A stretch of 5,836 bases of DNA from T1Sed10-7 sp046540855 (lineage in GTDB: Bacteria > Actinomycetota > Nitriliruptoria > Nitriliruptorales > Nitriliruptoraceae). How positions within the stretch are numbered: the stretch's first letter is position 1; every line of letters begins with the position of its first letter. Positions 1 to 5,372 of this stretch are shown here, piece by piece. The stretch lies in the NCBI GenBank assembly GCA_046540855.1, contig JBKHEJ010000176.1:1-5836 (forward strand), read 5' to 3'. The position numbers and the translations under genes are program-made. Under the pieces are notes generated by a model that searched no databases, was not told the DNA's origin, and saw only the letters and a list, made by a program, of their open reading frames with translations.

Positions 1-1
1 G

Positions 2-106
2 GCGCGGTACTTCGCCCGATCGGTGCTGCCGAAGGTAGGCCTGCGGGCGCAGGTCGCCGCGGAGGAGGACGGAGCGTTGATGGGGGTGCCGGAGAGCGCC
101 TTCTGA
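2..106 (+). CDS. Acyl-CoA dehydrogenase, C-terminal end (partial)
   Basis: This is the 3' end of a gene that begins before the window; 34 codons remain, ending in TGA at 104-106. The peptide begins ARYFARSVLPKVG and ends GALMGVPESAF. This pattern (A-R-Y/F-F-A-x-x-V-L-P, an alpha-helical stretch, then A-L-M-x-x-P-x-x-x-F at the terminus) is typical of the extreme C-terminus of the long, roughly 600-residue FadE5-like acyl-CoA dehydrogenases of actinobacteria. Those are FAD-dependent cytoplasmic enzymes that introduce the alpha-beta double bond in acyl-CoA beta-oxidation. No catalytic residue lies in the visible part, so the family call rests on tail similarity alone. A strong hairpin follows 24 bp after the stop, consistent with the end of a transcription unit. 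The racemase on the other strand is also an acyl-CoA enzyme, which agrees weakly with this call. Confidence 0.62.
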   Translation, partial: ARYFARSVLPKVGLRAQVAAEEDGALMGVPESAF

Positions 107-130
107 GCCGACCGCTGCGACGCGGTGACA

Positions 131-153
131 GGGCCCGCCCGCGCGGCGGGCCC
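131..153 (+). terminator. Hairpin terminator after the acyl-CoA dehydrogenase
   Basis: A perfect 9-bp GC-only inverted repeat, GGGCCCGCC (131-139) and GGCGGGCCC (145-153), encloses a 5-nt loop (cgcgc) and starts 24 bp after the stop codon. There is no U-tract after it. Many actinobacterial intrinsic terminators are strong stems without a U-run, so termination is likely but inferred. Confidence 0.55.
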
Positions 154-200
154 TGCGCTGTCCGTCGGGCGCCACGGCCACCAGCCCGGTGGACGCACGG

Positions 201-300
201 CCGGGCCCGGCGTCCACCGACAGCCCCAGCGTGCAGCGGCGGGGCCCAGCGTGCACCGGCGAGGCCCAGCGTCCACCGGCGAGGCCCAGCGTGCACCGGC
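201..300. repeat. 20-bp tandem repeat, about five degenerate copies
   Basis: Four in-register copies lie at 221-240, 241-260, 261-280 and 281-300, with consensus GAGGCCCAGCGTGCACCGGC. A fifth, more diverged copy (about 203-220) sits one base out of register to the left. Copies 3 and 4 each differ from the last copy at one base; the 221-240 copy differs at three. The centre alternates between GTGCACC and GTCCACC. The period is not a multiple of three, which argues against a coding role. The array ends 120 bp before the PBP start codon. Confidence 0.85.
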
Positions 301-406
301 GTGGCCACCGACCGGCGGTCGGAGAGCCTCGGCCGTCGCGCGAACCCGCGCCGGTACCGTCGCGCGTTGGTCCGCTCGGGACCGGTCGAGCCGTCAGGTG
401 ACGGGT

Positions 407-411
407 GAGGA
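407..411 (+). promoter_or_regulatory. Ribosome binding site of the PBP gene
   Basis: GAGGA lies 9 nt upstream of the ATG at 421. An in-frame TGA at 406-408 overlaps it, so translation cannot start further upstream in this frame. This fixes ATG 421 as the start. Confidence 0.75.
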
Positions 412-420
412 CGAACGACG

Positions 421-2964
421 ATGGCCACAGCCCGCACGCCGGCGCCCCGCGCCGAGCGCCCCCGGCGTCGCTGGCGCCGGGTCCTCGTGCTGCTGCTCGT
501 CGTCCCGCTCGTCCTGGTCGCCGCGGGCGGTCTGCTCGGCTTCTACCTGCTGTTCTCCACGGTGCCCCTGCCCGACGACATCGATGCCCGGACCTCGCTG
601 GTGTTCGACCGCGACGGCGAGGAGATCGGGACGCTCGCGAGCGAGCTCACCCGCGAGGACGTCCCGATCGAGACCCTGCCCCCGCACGTCCCCGCAGCGG
701 TCGTCGCCGCAGAGGACCGCGGCTTCTACGAGCACCGGGGCATCTCCCTCACCGGGATCGCCCGGGCGCTGTTCACGAACGTGCGCGCCGGCGAGATCCA
801 GCAGGGGGGCTCGACCATCACCCAGCAGTACATCAAGAACGCCGCGCTCAGCCCGGAACTGACCTACCGACGCAAGGTCGAGGAGGCCGCCCTGGCCATC
901 AAGCTCGAGCGGGCCTACGAGAAGGACGAGATCCTCGGCTTCTACCTCAACACCATCTACTGGGGCCGCGGAACCTACGGGATCGAGGCCGCCTCCCAGG
1001 CCTACTTCGACGTCCCCGCCAGCGAGCTCGACGTCAACCAGGCAGCGACCCTGGCCGGCATCATCGCCTCGCCCGAGAACCTCGATCCGGTCGACAACCC
1101 GACCCGCGCCGACGAGCGACGACGGTTCGCGCTCGAGGGCATGGTCGAGACCGGAGCGCTCACCCGCAGCGAGGCCGACGCCCTGCTCGCAGCCGGGCTG
1201 CCAGAGGTCAGCCCGCGGCGGCTCACCGCCCGCGGGCCGAACGCCTACTACCTCGACGCGGTCCGCCGCGAGCTGGCCGACCACCCGGAGTTCTCCGAAG
1301 GCCAGCTGTTCCGGGGCTTGAGGATCCACACCGAGCTGGACAGCCGCCTGCAGGCGATCGCTCAGCGGGTGGTCACCGAGGCGGTCGAGACCGGCCCCAC
1401 CGACACCGGGGCGCTCGTCACGATCGACCCGGCCGACGGCGGGGTGCGCGCGCTGGTCGGGGGGCCCGACAGCACGCAGCAGCCCTTCAACACCGCGATC
1501 CGGTCCGTCCGCCAGGTGGGCTCGGTGTTCAAGGCCTTCACCCTCCAGGCCTTCCTGGAGGCCGGCCGCTCCCCCGACACGCGCTTCCCCGCTCCGGCCT
1601 CGCTCGAGCTCGAGGACACGGCGACCCCGATCCGCAACTACGACGACGCCACCTTCGGGGAGCAGAGCGTCCGGCAGGCCACCGCGACCTCGACCAACAC
1701 CGTCTACGTGCTCATGCAGGAGGAGCTCGGCCGCGAAGCCGTGATCGACGCCGCAGGCCGGGCCGGCCTGCCGCGGGACGCGAGCGACGAGGTGTTCGAC
1801 ACCGAGCGTGCGCGGGGGCCGGCGATGCGACCGCTGGCAGGCCTGACCCTGGGCCAGGACGGCTTCAGCCCGCTGGAGATCGCCAGCGCCTACGGGACCT
1901 TCGCCGCCGAGGGGTTCCACGTGCGACCTCGGCTGGTCACCCGGGTCGAGGACAGCGACGGCCGGACGATCCACGCCCCCTTCCCCAACGAGACCCAGGC
2001 CATGGACATCCAGGTCGCACGGGCGGTCACCGAGGTGCTGGAGGAGGGGGTGCGGACCGGCTCCGGGCAGCAGGCCCGGCTCGACGACCGGCCCATCGCG
2101 GGCAAGACCGGGACCACGAACGAGGGCCGGGACGCCTGGTTCGCGGGCTACATCCCGCAGCTGTCGACCGCGGTCTGGATGGGCAACCTCGACAACCGGC
2201 CCATCGAGGCCGAGGTGGTCACCGGTGGCGCGCTCGCCGCGCCGGTGTGGGGGCGGTTCATGGCAGAGGCGACCGAGGGTCTGGAAGCTCGCGCCTTCAC
2301 CCCATCCGCGCTCGAGTTCGACGACGGCGAGCCGGAGCAGGTCGAGTGCCCCGAGGGCTACCGGTTCGCGGAGCCACCCGCCGCGGCCGACGAGGACGGC
2401 TTCTTCCCGGACATCCTCCTCGACCTCACCGACGAGGAGGGCCGGCCGTGCGTGGAGATCAAGCCGGAGCTCGAGCCGTGCCCACCCGGCTTCGAGTACG
2501 GCCCGCTGCCCGACGGCCCCGACGAAGAGGGCCGTCTGCCCGAGGTGCTCGACGAGCCGGTCGACTTCCAGGGACGACGCTGCGTCGAGGTGCTGCCGGA
2601 GCCCGACCCCGGGTCGGACACCGACGATGACGCAGACGACGGCAGCGAGGATGATGGGGGCACCGACGACGGCACCGACGACGAGGGGACCGACACCGAC
2701 CCGGACGAGGACACCGGCGCGTCCGACCCGGAGGAGGAGGGCGACGACGGCGGCCCCGACCCCGATGACGGCGGTGACGACGGCGGTGACGACGGCGGTG
2801 ACGACGGCGGTGACGACGGCACCGGCACCGGCAACGATGGCAACGACGGCGACAACGACACCGGCGACGACACCGGGACCGACCGCGGGAACGACGGTGA
2901 CGACGGTGCCGGGGGGGACGACGGCACCACGGACGACGACGCCGCCGACGACGGCGGGACGTAG
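421..2964 (+). CDS. Bifunctional class A penicillin-binding protein with Cys-module and Asp/Gly-rich C-terminal tail
   Basis: An 847-residue ponA-type enzyme that polymerises lipid II into glycan strands and crosslinks stem peptides outside the membrane. An Arg-rich cytoplasmic start (10-20) precedes one transmembrane helix (about 21-45). The GT51 transglycosylase (about 70-245) has EDRGFYEHRG with catalytic E98, GGSTITQQ (129-136), RRKVEEAALAIKLE (150-163), the ILGFYLN motif (171-177) and RRRFALEG (233-240). The transpeptidase (about 329-615) has S368-V-F-K371 with the acylated serine, S424-T-N426, and K562-T-G-T followed by DAWFAGY. The motif context RQVGSVFKAF replaces the usual prolines of RQPGSxFKP. 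After about residue 620, where many class A enzymes end, come two two-cysteine modules (643-680 and 687-724) and an acidic low-complexity tail (731-847). All four cysteines of the protein lie in those modules. No PASTA domain is visible. The family and topology are certain; the role of the tail is unknown. Confidence 0.97.
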   Translation: MATARTPAPRAERPRRRWRRVLVLLLVVPLVLVAAGGLLGFYLLFSTVPLPDDIDARTSLVFDRDGEEIGTLASELTREDVPIETLPPHVPAAVVAAEDRGFYEHRGISLTGIARALFTNVRAGEIQQGGSTITQQYIKNAALSPELTYRRKVEEAALAIKLERAYEKDEILGFYLNTIYWGRGTYGIEAASQAYFDVPASELDVNQAATLAGIIASPENLDPVDNPTRADERRRFALEGMVETGALTRSEADALLAAGLPEVSPRRLTARGPNAYYLDAVRRELADHPEFSEGQLFRGLRIHTELDSRLQAIAQRVVTEAVETGPTDTGALVTIDPADGGVRALVGGPDSTQQPFNTAIRSVRQVGSVFKAFTLQAFLEAGRSPDTRFPAPASLELEDTATPIRNYDDATFGEQSVRQATATSTNTVYVLMQEELGREAVIDAAGRAGLPRDASDEVFDTERARGPAMRPLAGLTLGQDGFSPLEIASAYGTFAAEGFHVRPRLVTRVEDSDGRTIHAPFPNETQAMDIQVARAVTEVLEEGVRTGSGQQARLDDRPIAGKTGTTNEGRDAWFAGYIPQLSTAVWMGNLDNRPIEAEVVTGGALAAPVWGRFMAEATEGLEARAFTPSALEFDDGEPEQVECPEGYRFAEPPAAADEDGFFPDILLDLTDEEGRPCVEIKPELEPCPPGFEYGPLPDGPDEEGRLPEVLDEPVDFQGRRCVEVLPEPDPGSDTDDDADDGSEDDGGTDDGTDDEGTDTDPDEDTGASDPEEEGDDGGPDPDDGGDDGGDDGGDDGGDDGTGTGNDGNDGDNDTGDDTGTDRGNDGDDGAGGDDGTTDDDAADDGGT
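2347..2592 (+). repeat. Duplicated 38-residue two-cysteine module in the PBP C-terminus
   Basis: Residues 643-680 and 687-724 align without gaps over 38 positions, 15 of them identical, with a 44-residue period. The shared pattern is C-P-x-G-[YF]-x-[FY], then P, D-E-[DE]-G, P-[DE]-[IV]-L, a conserved D, G-R-x-C-V-E-[IV]. Each copy places its two cysteines exactly 34 residues apart (C643/C677 and C687/C721). An intramodule disulfide is the natural inference, since this part is extracytoplasmic. I do not recognise a named domain family. Confidence 0.8.
2764..2820 (+). repeat. 12-bp tandem repeat encoding Asp-Asp-Gly-Gly
   Basis: Four full units of GACGACGGCGGT (the first with GAT) run from 2764 to 2811, followed by a 9-base partial unit to 2820. 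They encode (DDGG)4DDG inside the PBP tail. The unit is a multiple of three, so copy-number change would lengthen or shorten the tail without breaking the frame. Confidence 0.9.
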
Positions 2965-3005
2965 ACCGGCACCCACGGCACTCCGGCCTCCCCCGTCCCG
3001 GCGTC
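2950..3005. terminator. Weak long-range hairpin across the PBP stop codon
   Basis: GACGGCGGGACG (2950-2961) pairs with CGTCCCGGCGTC (2994-3005) at 11 of 12 positions, across a 32-nt loop that contains the TAG stop (2962-2964). No U-tract follows. It could take part in termination for the PBP transcript, but the left arm is coding sequence and the loop is long, so this is tentative. Confidence 0.25.
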
Positions 3006-3052
3006 AGCGCGCGATCACCACCGCCGTTACCCCGACACCGCCACCCACCACG

Positions 3053-3135
3053 CACCCCAGCAGTGGCCACCACCGCAGCCGCCATCACCACCGCCACACG
3101 GCCGCCACCCACCCCAGCAGTGGGCCACCACCGCA
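3053..3135. repeat. Imperfect direct repeat in the convergent spacer
   Basis: A 25-base segment at 3053-3077, starting CACCCCAGCAGTGG and continuing CCACCACCGCA, recurs at 3110-3135 with a single extra G (period 57). A second short motif, ATCACCACCGCC, occurs at 3014-3025 and 3084-3095, and GCCACCCACC occurs at 3040-3049 and 3104-3113. The 227-bp space between the two converging stop codons is thus made largely of reused CCACC-rich words. No gene is apparent in it. Confidence 0.75.
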
Positions 3136-3144
3136 CCACGCCGG

Positions 3145-3172
3145 CCGCCGCCTCACGGCCGTCGAGCGGCGG
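3145..3172 (-). terminator. Possible terminator hairpin after the racemase gene
   Basis: A 7-bp GC-only inverted repeat, CCGCCGC (3145-3151) and GCGGCGG (3166-3172), has a 14-nt loop containing the 8-bp palindrome ACGGCCGT. It lies about 20 bp past the racemase stop. There is no U-tract on either strand, and GC-only stems are common by chance at this base composition. Confidence 0.3.
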
Positions 3173-3191
3173 GAGCGTCAGCGGGGTGCGC

Positions 3192-4334
3192 TCACGCGAT
3201 CGCCCCGGCCTCCCGCAGGCGATCGCGTTCGTCCGCCTCGTAGCCCAGCGTCGCGAGGACCTCGTCGGTGTGCTCCCCGAACCCGGGTGCAGGACGGCGG
3301 ACCGACCCCGGCGTCCGGGTGAGCCTCGGAGCGGGTGCCGGCTGGGTCACCCCGTCCACCTCGACGAAGGTGCTGCGGGCCCGGTTGTGCGGGTGCTGCG
3401 GCGCCTCCTCGAGGTCGAGGACGGGTGCGACGCAGGTGTCCTCGCCGCCGAGCTGCTCCACCCACTCGTCCCGGGACCGGCGCGCGAACATCTCGGCGAG
3501 GGCCGCGCGCTGCTGGGGCCACCGGGCCGGATCGTGCTGCTGCCACCGCGCCGGGTCGAGGCCCAGGCGACGGCACAGCTCGGCGTGGAAGTGCGGCTCG
3601 AGGGCCGCGACGGCCAGGAACCGACCGTCCGCGCAGCGGTAGGTCCGGTAGAAGGGCGCCGCACCGTCGAGCAGGTTGCCCCCTCGTTCGGTCGACCACG
3701 CACCCAGCTGCCGCAACCCGTGCAGGAACGCCGTCAGGGACGCCGTGCCGTCCAGCATGGCCACGTCCAGCACCTGTCCCTCACCGGAGTGTTGCCGTTC
3801 GATGATGGCGGCGAGCACCCCGATCGCCAGGAACGCCCCACCGCCCGCGAAGTCCGCCAGGTAGTTGATGGGCGGTGGGGGTGGCTGGTCGGGATCCCCG
3901 ATGCCGTGCAGGGCTCCGGCGACCGCGGCGTAGTCGAGGTCGTGGCCGGCGTGGGAGGCCAACGGCCCCTCCTGCCCCCAGCCGGTGGCCCGGGCGTAGA
4001 TCAGCCCGGGGTGATCGGCGCGTAGCTCATCCGGTCCGACACCGAGCCGCTCGGCGACCCCCGGCCGGAACCCCTCGACGAGCACGTCCGCCGAGCGCGA
4101 GAGCCGCCGCACCACCTCGACGCCCGCAGGCTGCTTGAGGTCGACGGCGATCGAGCGTCGGTTGCGGGACAGACCCACCATCGACGCCTCGGCACCGGGT
4201 TGCCCGCGAGCGGCCGCGACCCGATCGACGCGGATCACCTCGGCGCCGAGATCGGCCAGCAGCATCACCCCGTAGGGCGCCGGGCCGATGGCCGCGAGCT
4301 CCACGATCCGGATGTCATCGAGCGCGGGACGCAT
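3192..4334 (-). CDS. mcr: Alpha-methylacyl-CoA racemase (CoA-transferase family III fold)
   Basis: A 380-residue cytoplasmic enzyme that interconverts (2R)- and (2S)-2-methylacyl-CoA esters. This step is needed before beta-oxidation of branched chains such as isoprenoid-derived fatty acids or sterol side chains. The start (IRIVELAAIGPAPYGVMLLADLGAEVIRVDR) is typical of the family. The three catalytic residues known from the Mycobacterium tuberculosis enzyme (His126, Asp156, Glu241) are all matched: H131 in GHDLDY, D161 in NYLADFAGGG and E246 in AALEPHF, each offset by exactly +5. This separates it from formyl-CoA transferase-type members of the fold. The length is close to the roughly 360 residues of the mycobacterial protein. 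The symbol means methylacyl-CoA racemase, not the colistin-resistance or methyl-coenzyme M reductase genes of the same name. It lies 59 bp downstream of the SDR gene on the same strand and converges with the PBP gene. Confidence 0.95.
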   Translation of the reverse strand: MRPALDDIRIVELAAIGPAPYGVMLLADLGAEVIRVDRVAAARGQPGAEASMVGLSRNRRSIAVDLKQPAGVEVVRRLSRSADVLVEGFRPGVAERLGVGPDELRADHPGLIYARATGWGQEGPLASHAGHDLDYAAVAGALHGIGDPDQPPPPPINYLADFAGGGAFLAIGVLAAIIERQHSGEGQVLDVAMLDGTASLTAFLHGLRQLGAWSTERGGNLLDGAAPFYRTYRCADGRFLAVAALEPHFHAELCRRLGLDPARWQQHDPARWPQQRAALAEMFARRSRDEWVEQLGGEDTCVAPVLDLEEAPQHPHNRARSTFVEVDGVTQPAPAPRLTRTPGSVRRPAPGFGEHTDEVLATLGYEADERDRLREAGAIA

Positions 4335-4339
4335 CGCGG

Positions 4340-4345
4340 TCCTTC
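4340..4345 (-). promoter_or_regulatory. Ribosome binding site of mcr
   Basis: On the minus strand GAAGGA precedes the ATG (4334-4332) with a 5-nt gap. It supports this start, which also gives the expected N-terminus for the family. Confidence 0.7.
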
Positions 4346-4393
4346 GGTGTGCTCAGGGTGCTCGGTGGCTCGAGGCTCCGCCAGGGCCGTGCC

Positions 4394-5122
4394 TCACCGC
4401 AGCCGTGCCTGGAGATCGACCTTGCTCCCGGCGGGCACGGTCTCGTCATCCAGGGCAGCCCAACAGGCTTCCGCGACCGCGAGCGGGTCGGCCAACCGCC
4501 CCTCGGCGTGGCGCTGCCGGAACCGCTCGACCTGCGGGAAGTCACGGGGGTCCATGGTGCGGATCAGGTCCTGCATGGGGGTCGCGGTGGTGCCGGGGTT
4601 GAGCGCGAGGACCCGCGTCCCGCCGCGACGTGCCTGCTCGGCTGCGGCGGTGGCGACCCACCGGTCGACGGCAGCCTTGGCGGCCCCGTAGGACGACCAC
4701 CCCTCGTAGTCCTTCTCGGCGGCTCCGGAGGTCACGATGGCGAGTTCCCGGCGGCAGCGCAGGTGCGAGACCGCGGCGAGGAAGCGGTGCCCGAGGGCGA
4801 GCGGCGCGACCGCGTTCAGGAGCAGGTTGCGCTCGTAGGCGAGCGGGTCGACCTCGCCCGCGAAACCGATCGGTTCCAGCGTCCCGGCGGCCTGCAGCAG
4901 GGTGATCCGGCGCCACTCGCGCTCGGTGGCGACCGCGTCGATCACGTGACCGACGCGTTCCCAGGCGCTCGGGTCGGCGAGGTCCGCCTCGAGGTAGCCG
5001 GGTGCGACGTCCTCAGCTGCCCGCCGGCTGACGGTGATGCGGTGCGAGCTTCCGGGAGCGGTCGCGAGCAGCGCGTGCCCGATCCCTGAGGAGCCGCCGG
5101 TGACGATGACGAGGTGATCCAT
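4394..5122 (-). CDS. Short-chain dehydrogenase/reductase, sepiapterin/benzil reductase-like
   Basis: A 242-residue NAD(P)H-dependent oxidoreductase with a single Rossmann domain. TGGSSGIG (8-15) is the nucleotide-binding loop. SRR (32-34) at the end of the second strand suggests NADP(H). QAAG (77-80) replaces the usual NNAG. The catalytic set is N103, S132 (VTSGAA), Y145 and K149 (SSYGAAK). The segments TLEPIG, GWSSYGAAKA, LNPGTTATPMQ and DFPQVERF resemble the benzil reductase (YueD)/sepiapterin reductase branch; the natural substrate cannot be read from the sequence. The start at ATG 5122 is chosen because the nucleotide-binding fold begins at once (MDHLVIVTGG). An upstream in-frame ATG at 5203 would add 27 charged residues unlike the family. 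It is probably cotranscribed with mcr, and a carbonyl or hydroxyacyl substrate in lipid metabolism is possible but unproven. Confidence 0.93.
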   Translation of the reverse strand: MDHLVIVTGGSSGIGHALLATAPGSSHRITVSRRAAEDVAPGYLEADLADPSAWERVGHVIDAVATEREWRRITLLQAAGTLEPIGFAGEVDPLAYERNLLLNAVAPLALGHRFLAAVSHLRCRRELAIVTSGAAEKDYEGWSSYGAAKAAVDRWVATAAAEQARRGGTRVLALNPGTTATPMQDLIRTMDPRDFPQVERFRQRHAEGRLADPLAVAEACWAALDDETVPAGSKVDLQARLR

Positions 5123-5129
5123 GGCGGTG

Positions 5130-5135
5130 AGCCTA
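5130..5135 (-). promoter_or_regulatory. Possible -10 element for a leaderless SDR transcript
   Basis: On the minus strand TAGGCT fits the actinobacterial -10 pattern TAnnnT and ends 7 nt before the SDR ATG. Transcription would then start at or next to the A of the start codon. No good -35 is seen. An overlapping weak Shine-Dalgarno (GTAGG, 9-nt gap) is the alternative reading. Confidence 0.3.
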
Positions 5136-5285
5136 CTGTCCGCCCGGCTCCGATCCGGCGCGCGCGTGTCCCTCTCCGGCCCGGACCGCACCGCAGGTTC
5201 CACGTCGTCGCGCCGTCACCGAGCGCAGGAGCGCCGTTCTGGGACCGATGCCGGCTGCGCTGCGCCGCCACCGTCCGCTCCGTCG

Positions 5286-5311
5286 CCCGCTGCCCCCGGC
5301 CCCACCTCCCC
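5286..5311 (-). other. G-quadruplex-forming motif
   Basis: On the minus strand the G-runs are GGGG-AGGT-GGGG-CC-GGGGG-CAGC-GGG, meeting the usual four-run pattern with loops of 4, 2 and 4. Two more G3 runs lie just upstream on that strand (5331-5333 and 5324-5326). The motif is on the non-template strand for the hydrolase-SDR direction, so it could form in RNA between the two genes. Confidence 0.5.
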
Positions 5312-5372
5312 TCACCGCCTCCTCCCACCTCCCATACCGCCTTCCGACCCTTCCGTCACCTTGCGGCCAGGC

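Larger units (their letters stand above)
107..420. other. Non-coding spacer between acyl-CoA dehydrogenase and PBP
   Basis: This 314-bp stretch holds the terminator at 131-153 and the 20-bp tandem repeat at about 201-300. A 9-bp inverted repeat, CGGTGGACG (187-195) with CGTCCACCG (211-219), has its right arm inside the first repeat copy. A short hairpin is formed by CCGACC (308-313) and GGTCGG (317-322). A 10-bp direct repeat, CCGTCGCGCG, occurs at 333-342 and 357-366; its parts also form a 7-bp inverted repeat (337-343 with 360-366). The open frames crossing it are not genes: the 20-bp repeat unit shifts the frame at each copy, and the translations are Arg/Pro/Ala-rich low complexity. The PBP promoter must lie here, but I could not pick a convincing -35/-10 pair. 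Confidence 0.7.
5123..5372. other. Spacer between alpha/beta hydrolase and SDR genes
   Basis: These 250 bp hold the candidate -10 element (5130-5135) and a C-rich plus strand at about 5286-5333, which is G-rich on the strand matching the mRNA. Frames through it give Arg/Gly/Pro-rich products with no recognisable start context. I see no gene and no clear terminator for the hydrolase. Confidence 0.6.

Noticed and set aside
221..300. Possible CRISPR array in the 20-bp repeats
   Set aside because: The repeats are directly tandem with no spacers between them.
125..401. Small open frames in the spacer before the PBP gene
   Set aside because: The 20-bp repeat changes frame at each copy, the products are low complexity, and none has a convincing ribosome site.
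2611..2961. RTX-type calcium-binding repeats in the PBP tail
   Set aside because: The tail is rich in Gly and Asp, but the nonapeptide GGxGxDxUx register is absent.
394..2976. An 860-codon open frame on the minus strand, antisense to the PBP gene
   Set aside because: It mirrors the PBP coding sequence. Long antisense frames are expected in very high-GC genes, its product is Val/Gly/Arg-rich without any recognisable motif, and the plus-strand protein has a full set of catalytic motifs.
3196..3226. Two GCGATCGC palindromes 23 bp apart (3196-3203 and 3219-3226)
   Set aside because: Both lie inside the mcr coding end and can be explained by codon use; there are only two copies, so they are not evidence of an iterated palindrome family.
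405..3322. Long plus-strand frames overlapping the PBP gene (405-2630 and 2225-3322)
   Set aside because: Their products are Arg/Pro/Ala- or Ser/Thr-rich low complexity with no family motif. They are frame shadows of the PBP gene; the second is noted only as a possible slippage frame.
3063..4025. A 320-codon plus-strand frame opposite the racemase gene
   Set aside because: It is antisense to mcr, which has all three catalytic residues at the expected spacing, and its product shows no family features.
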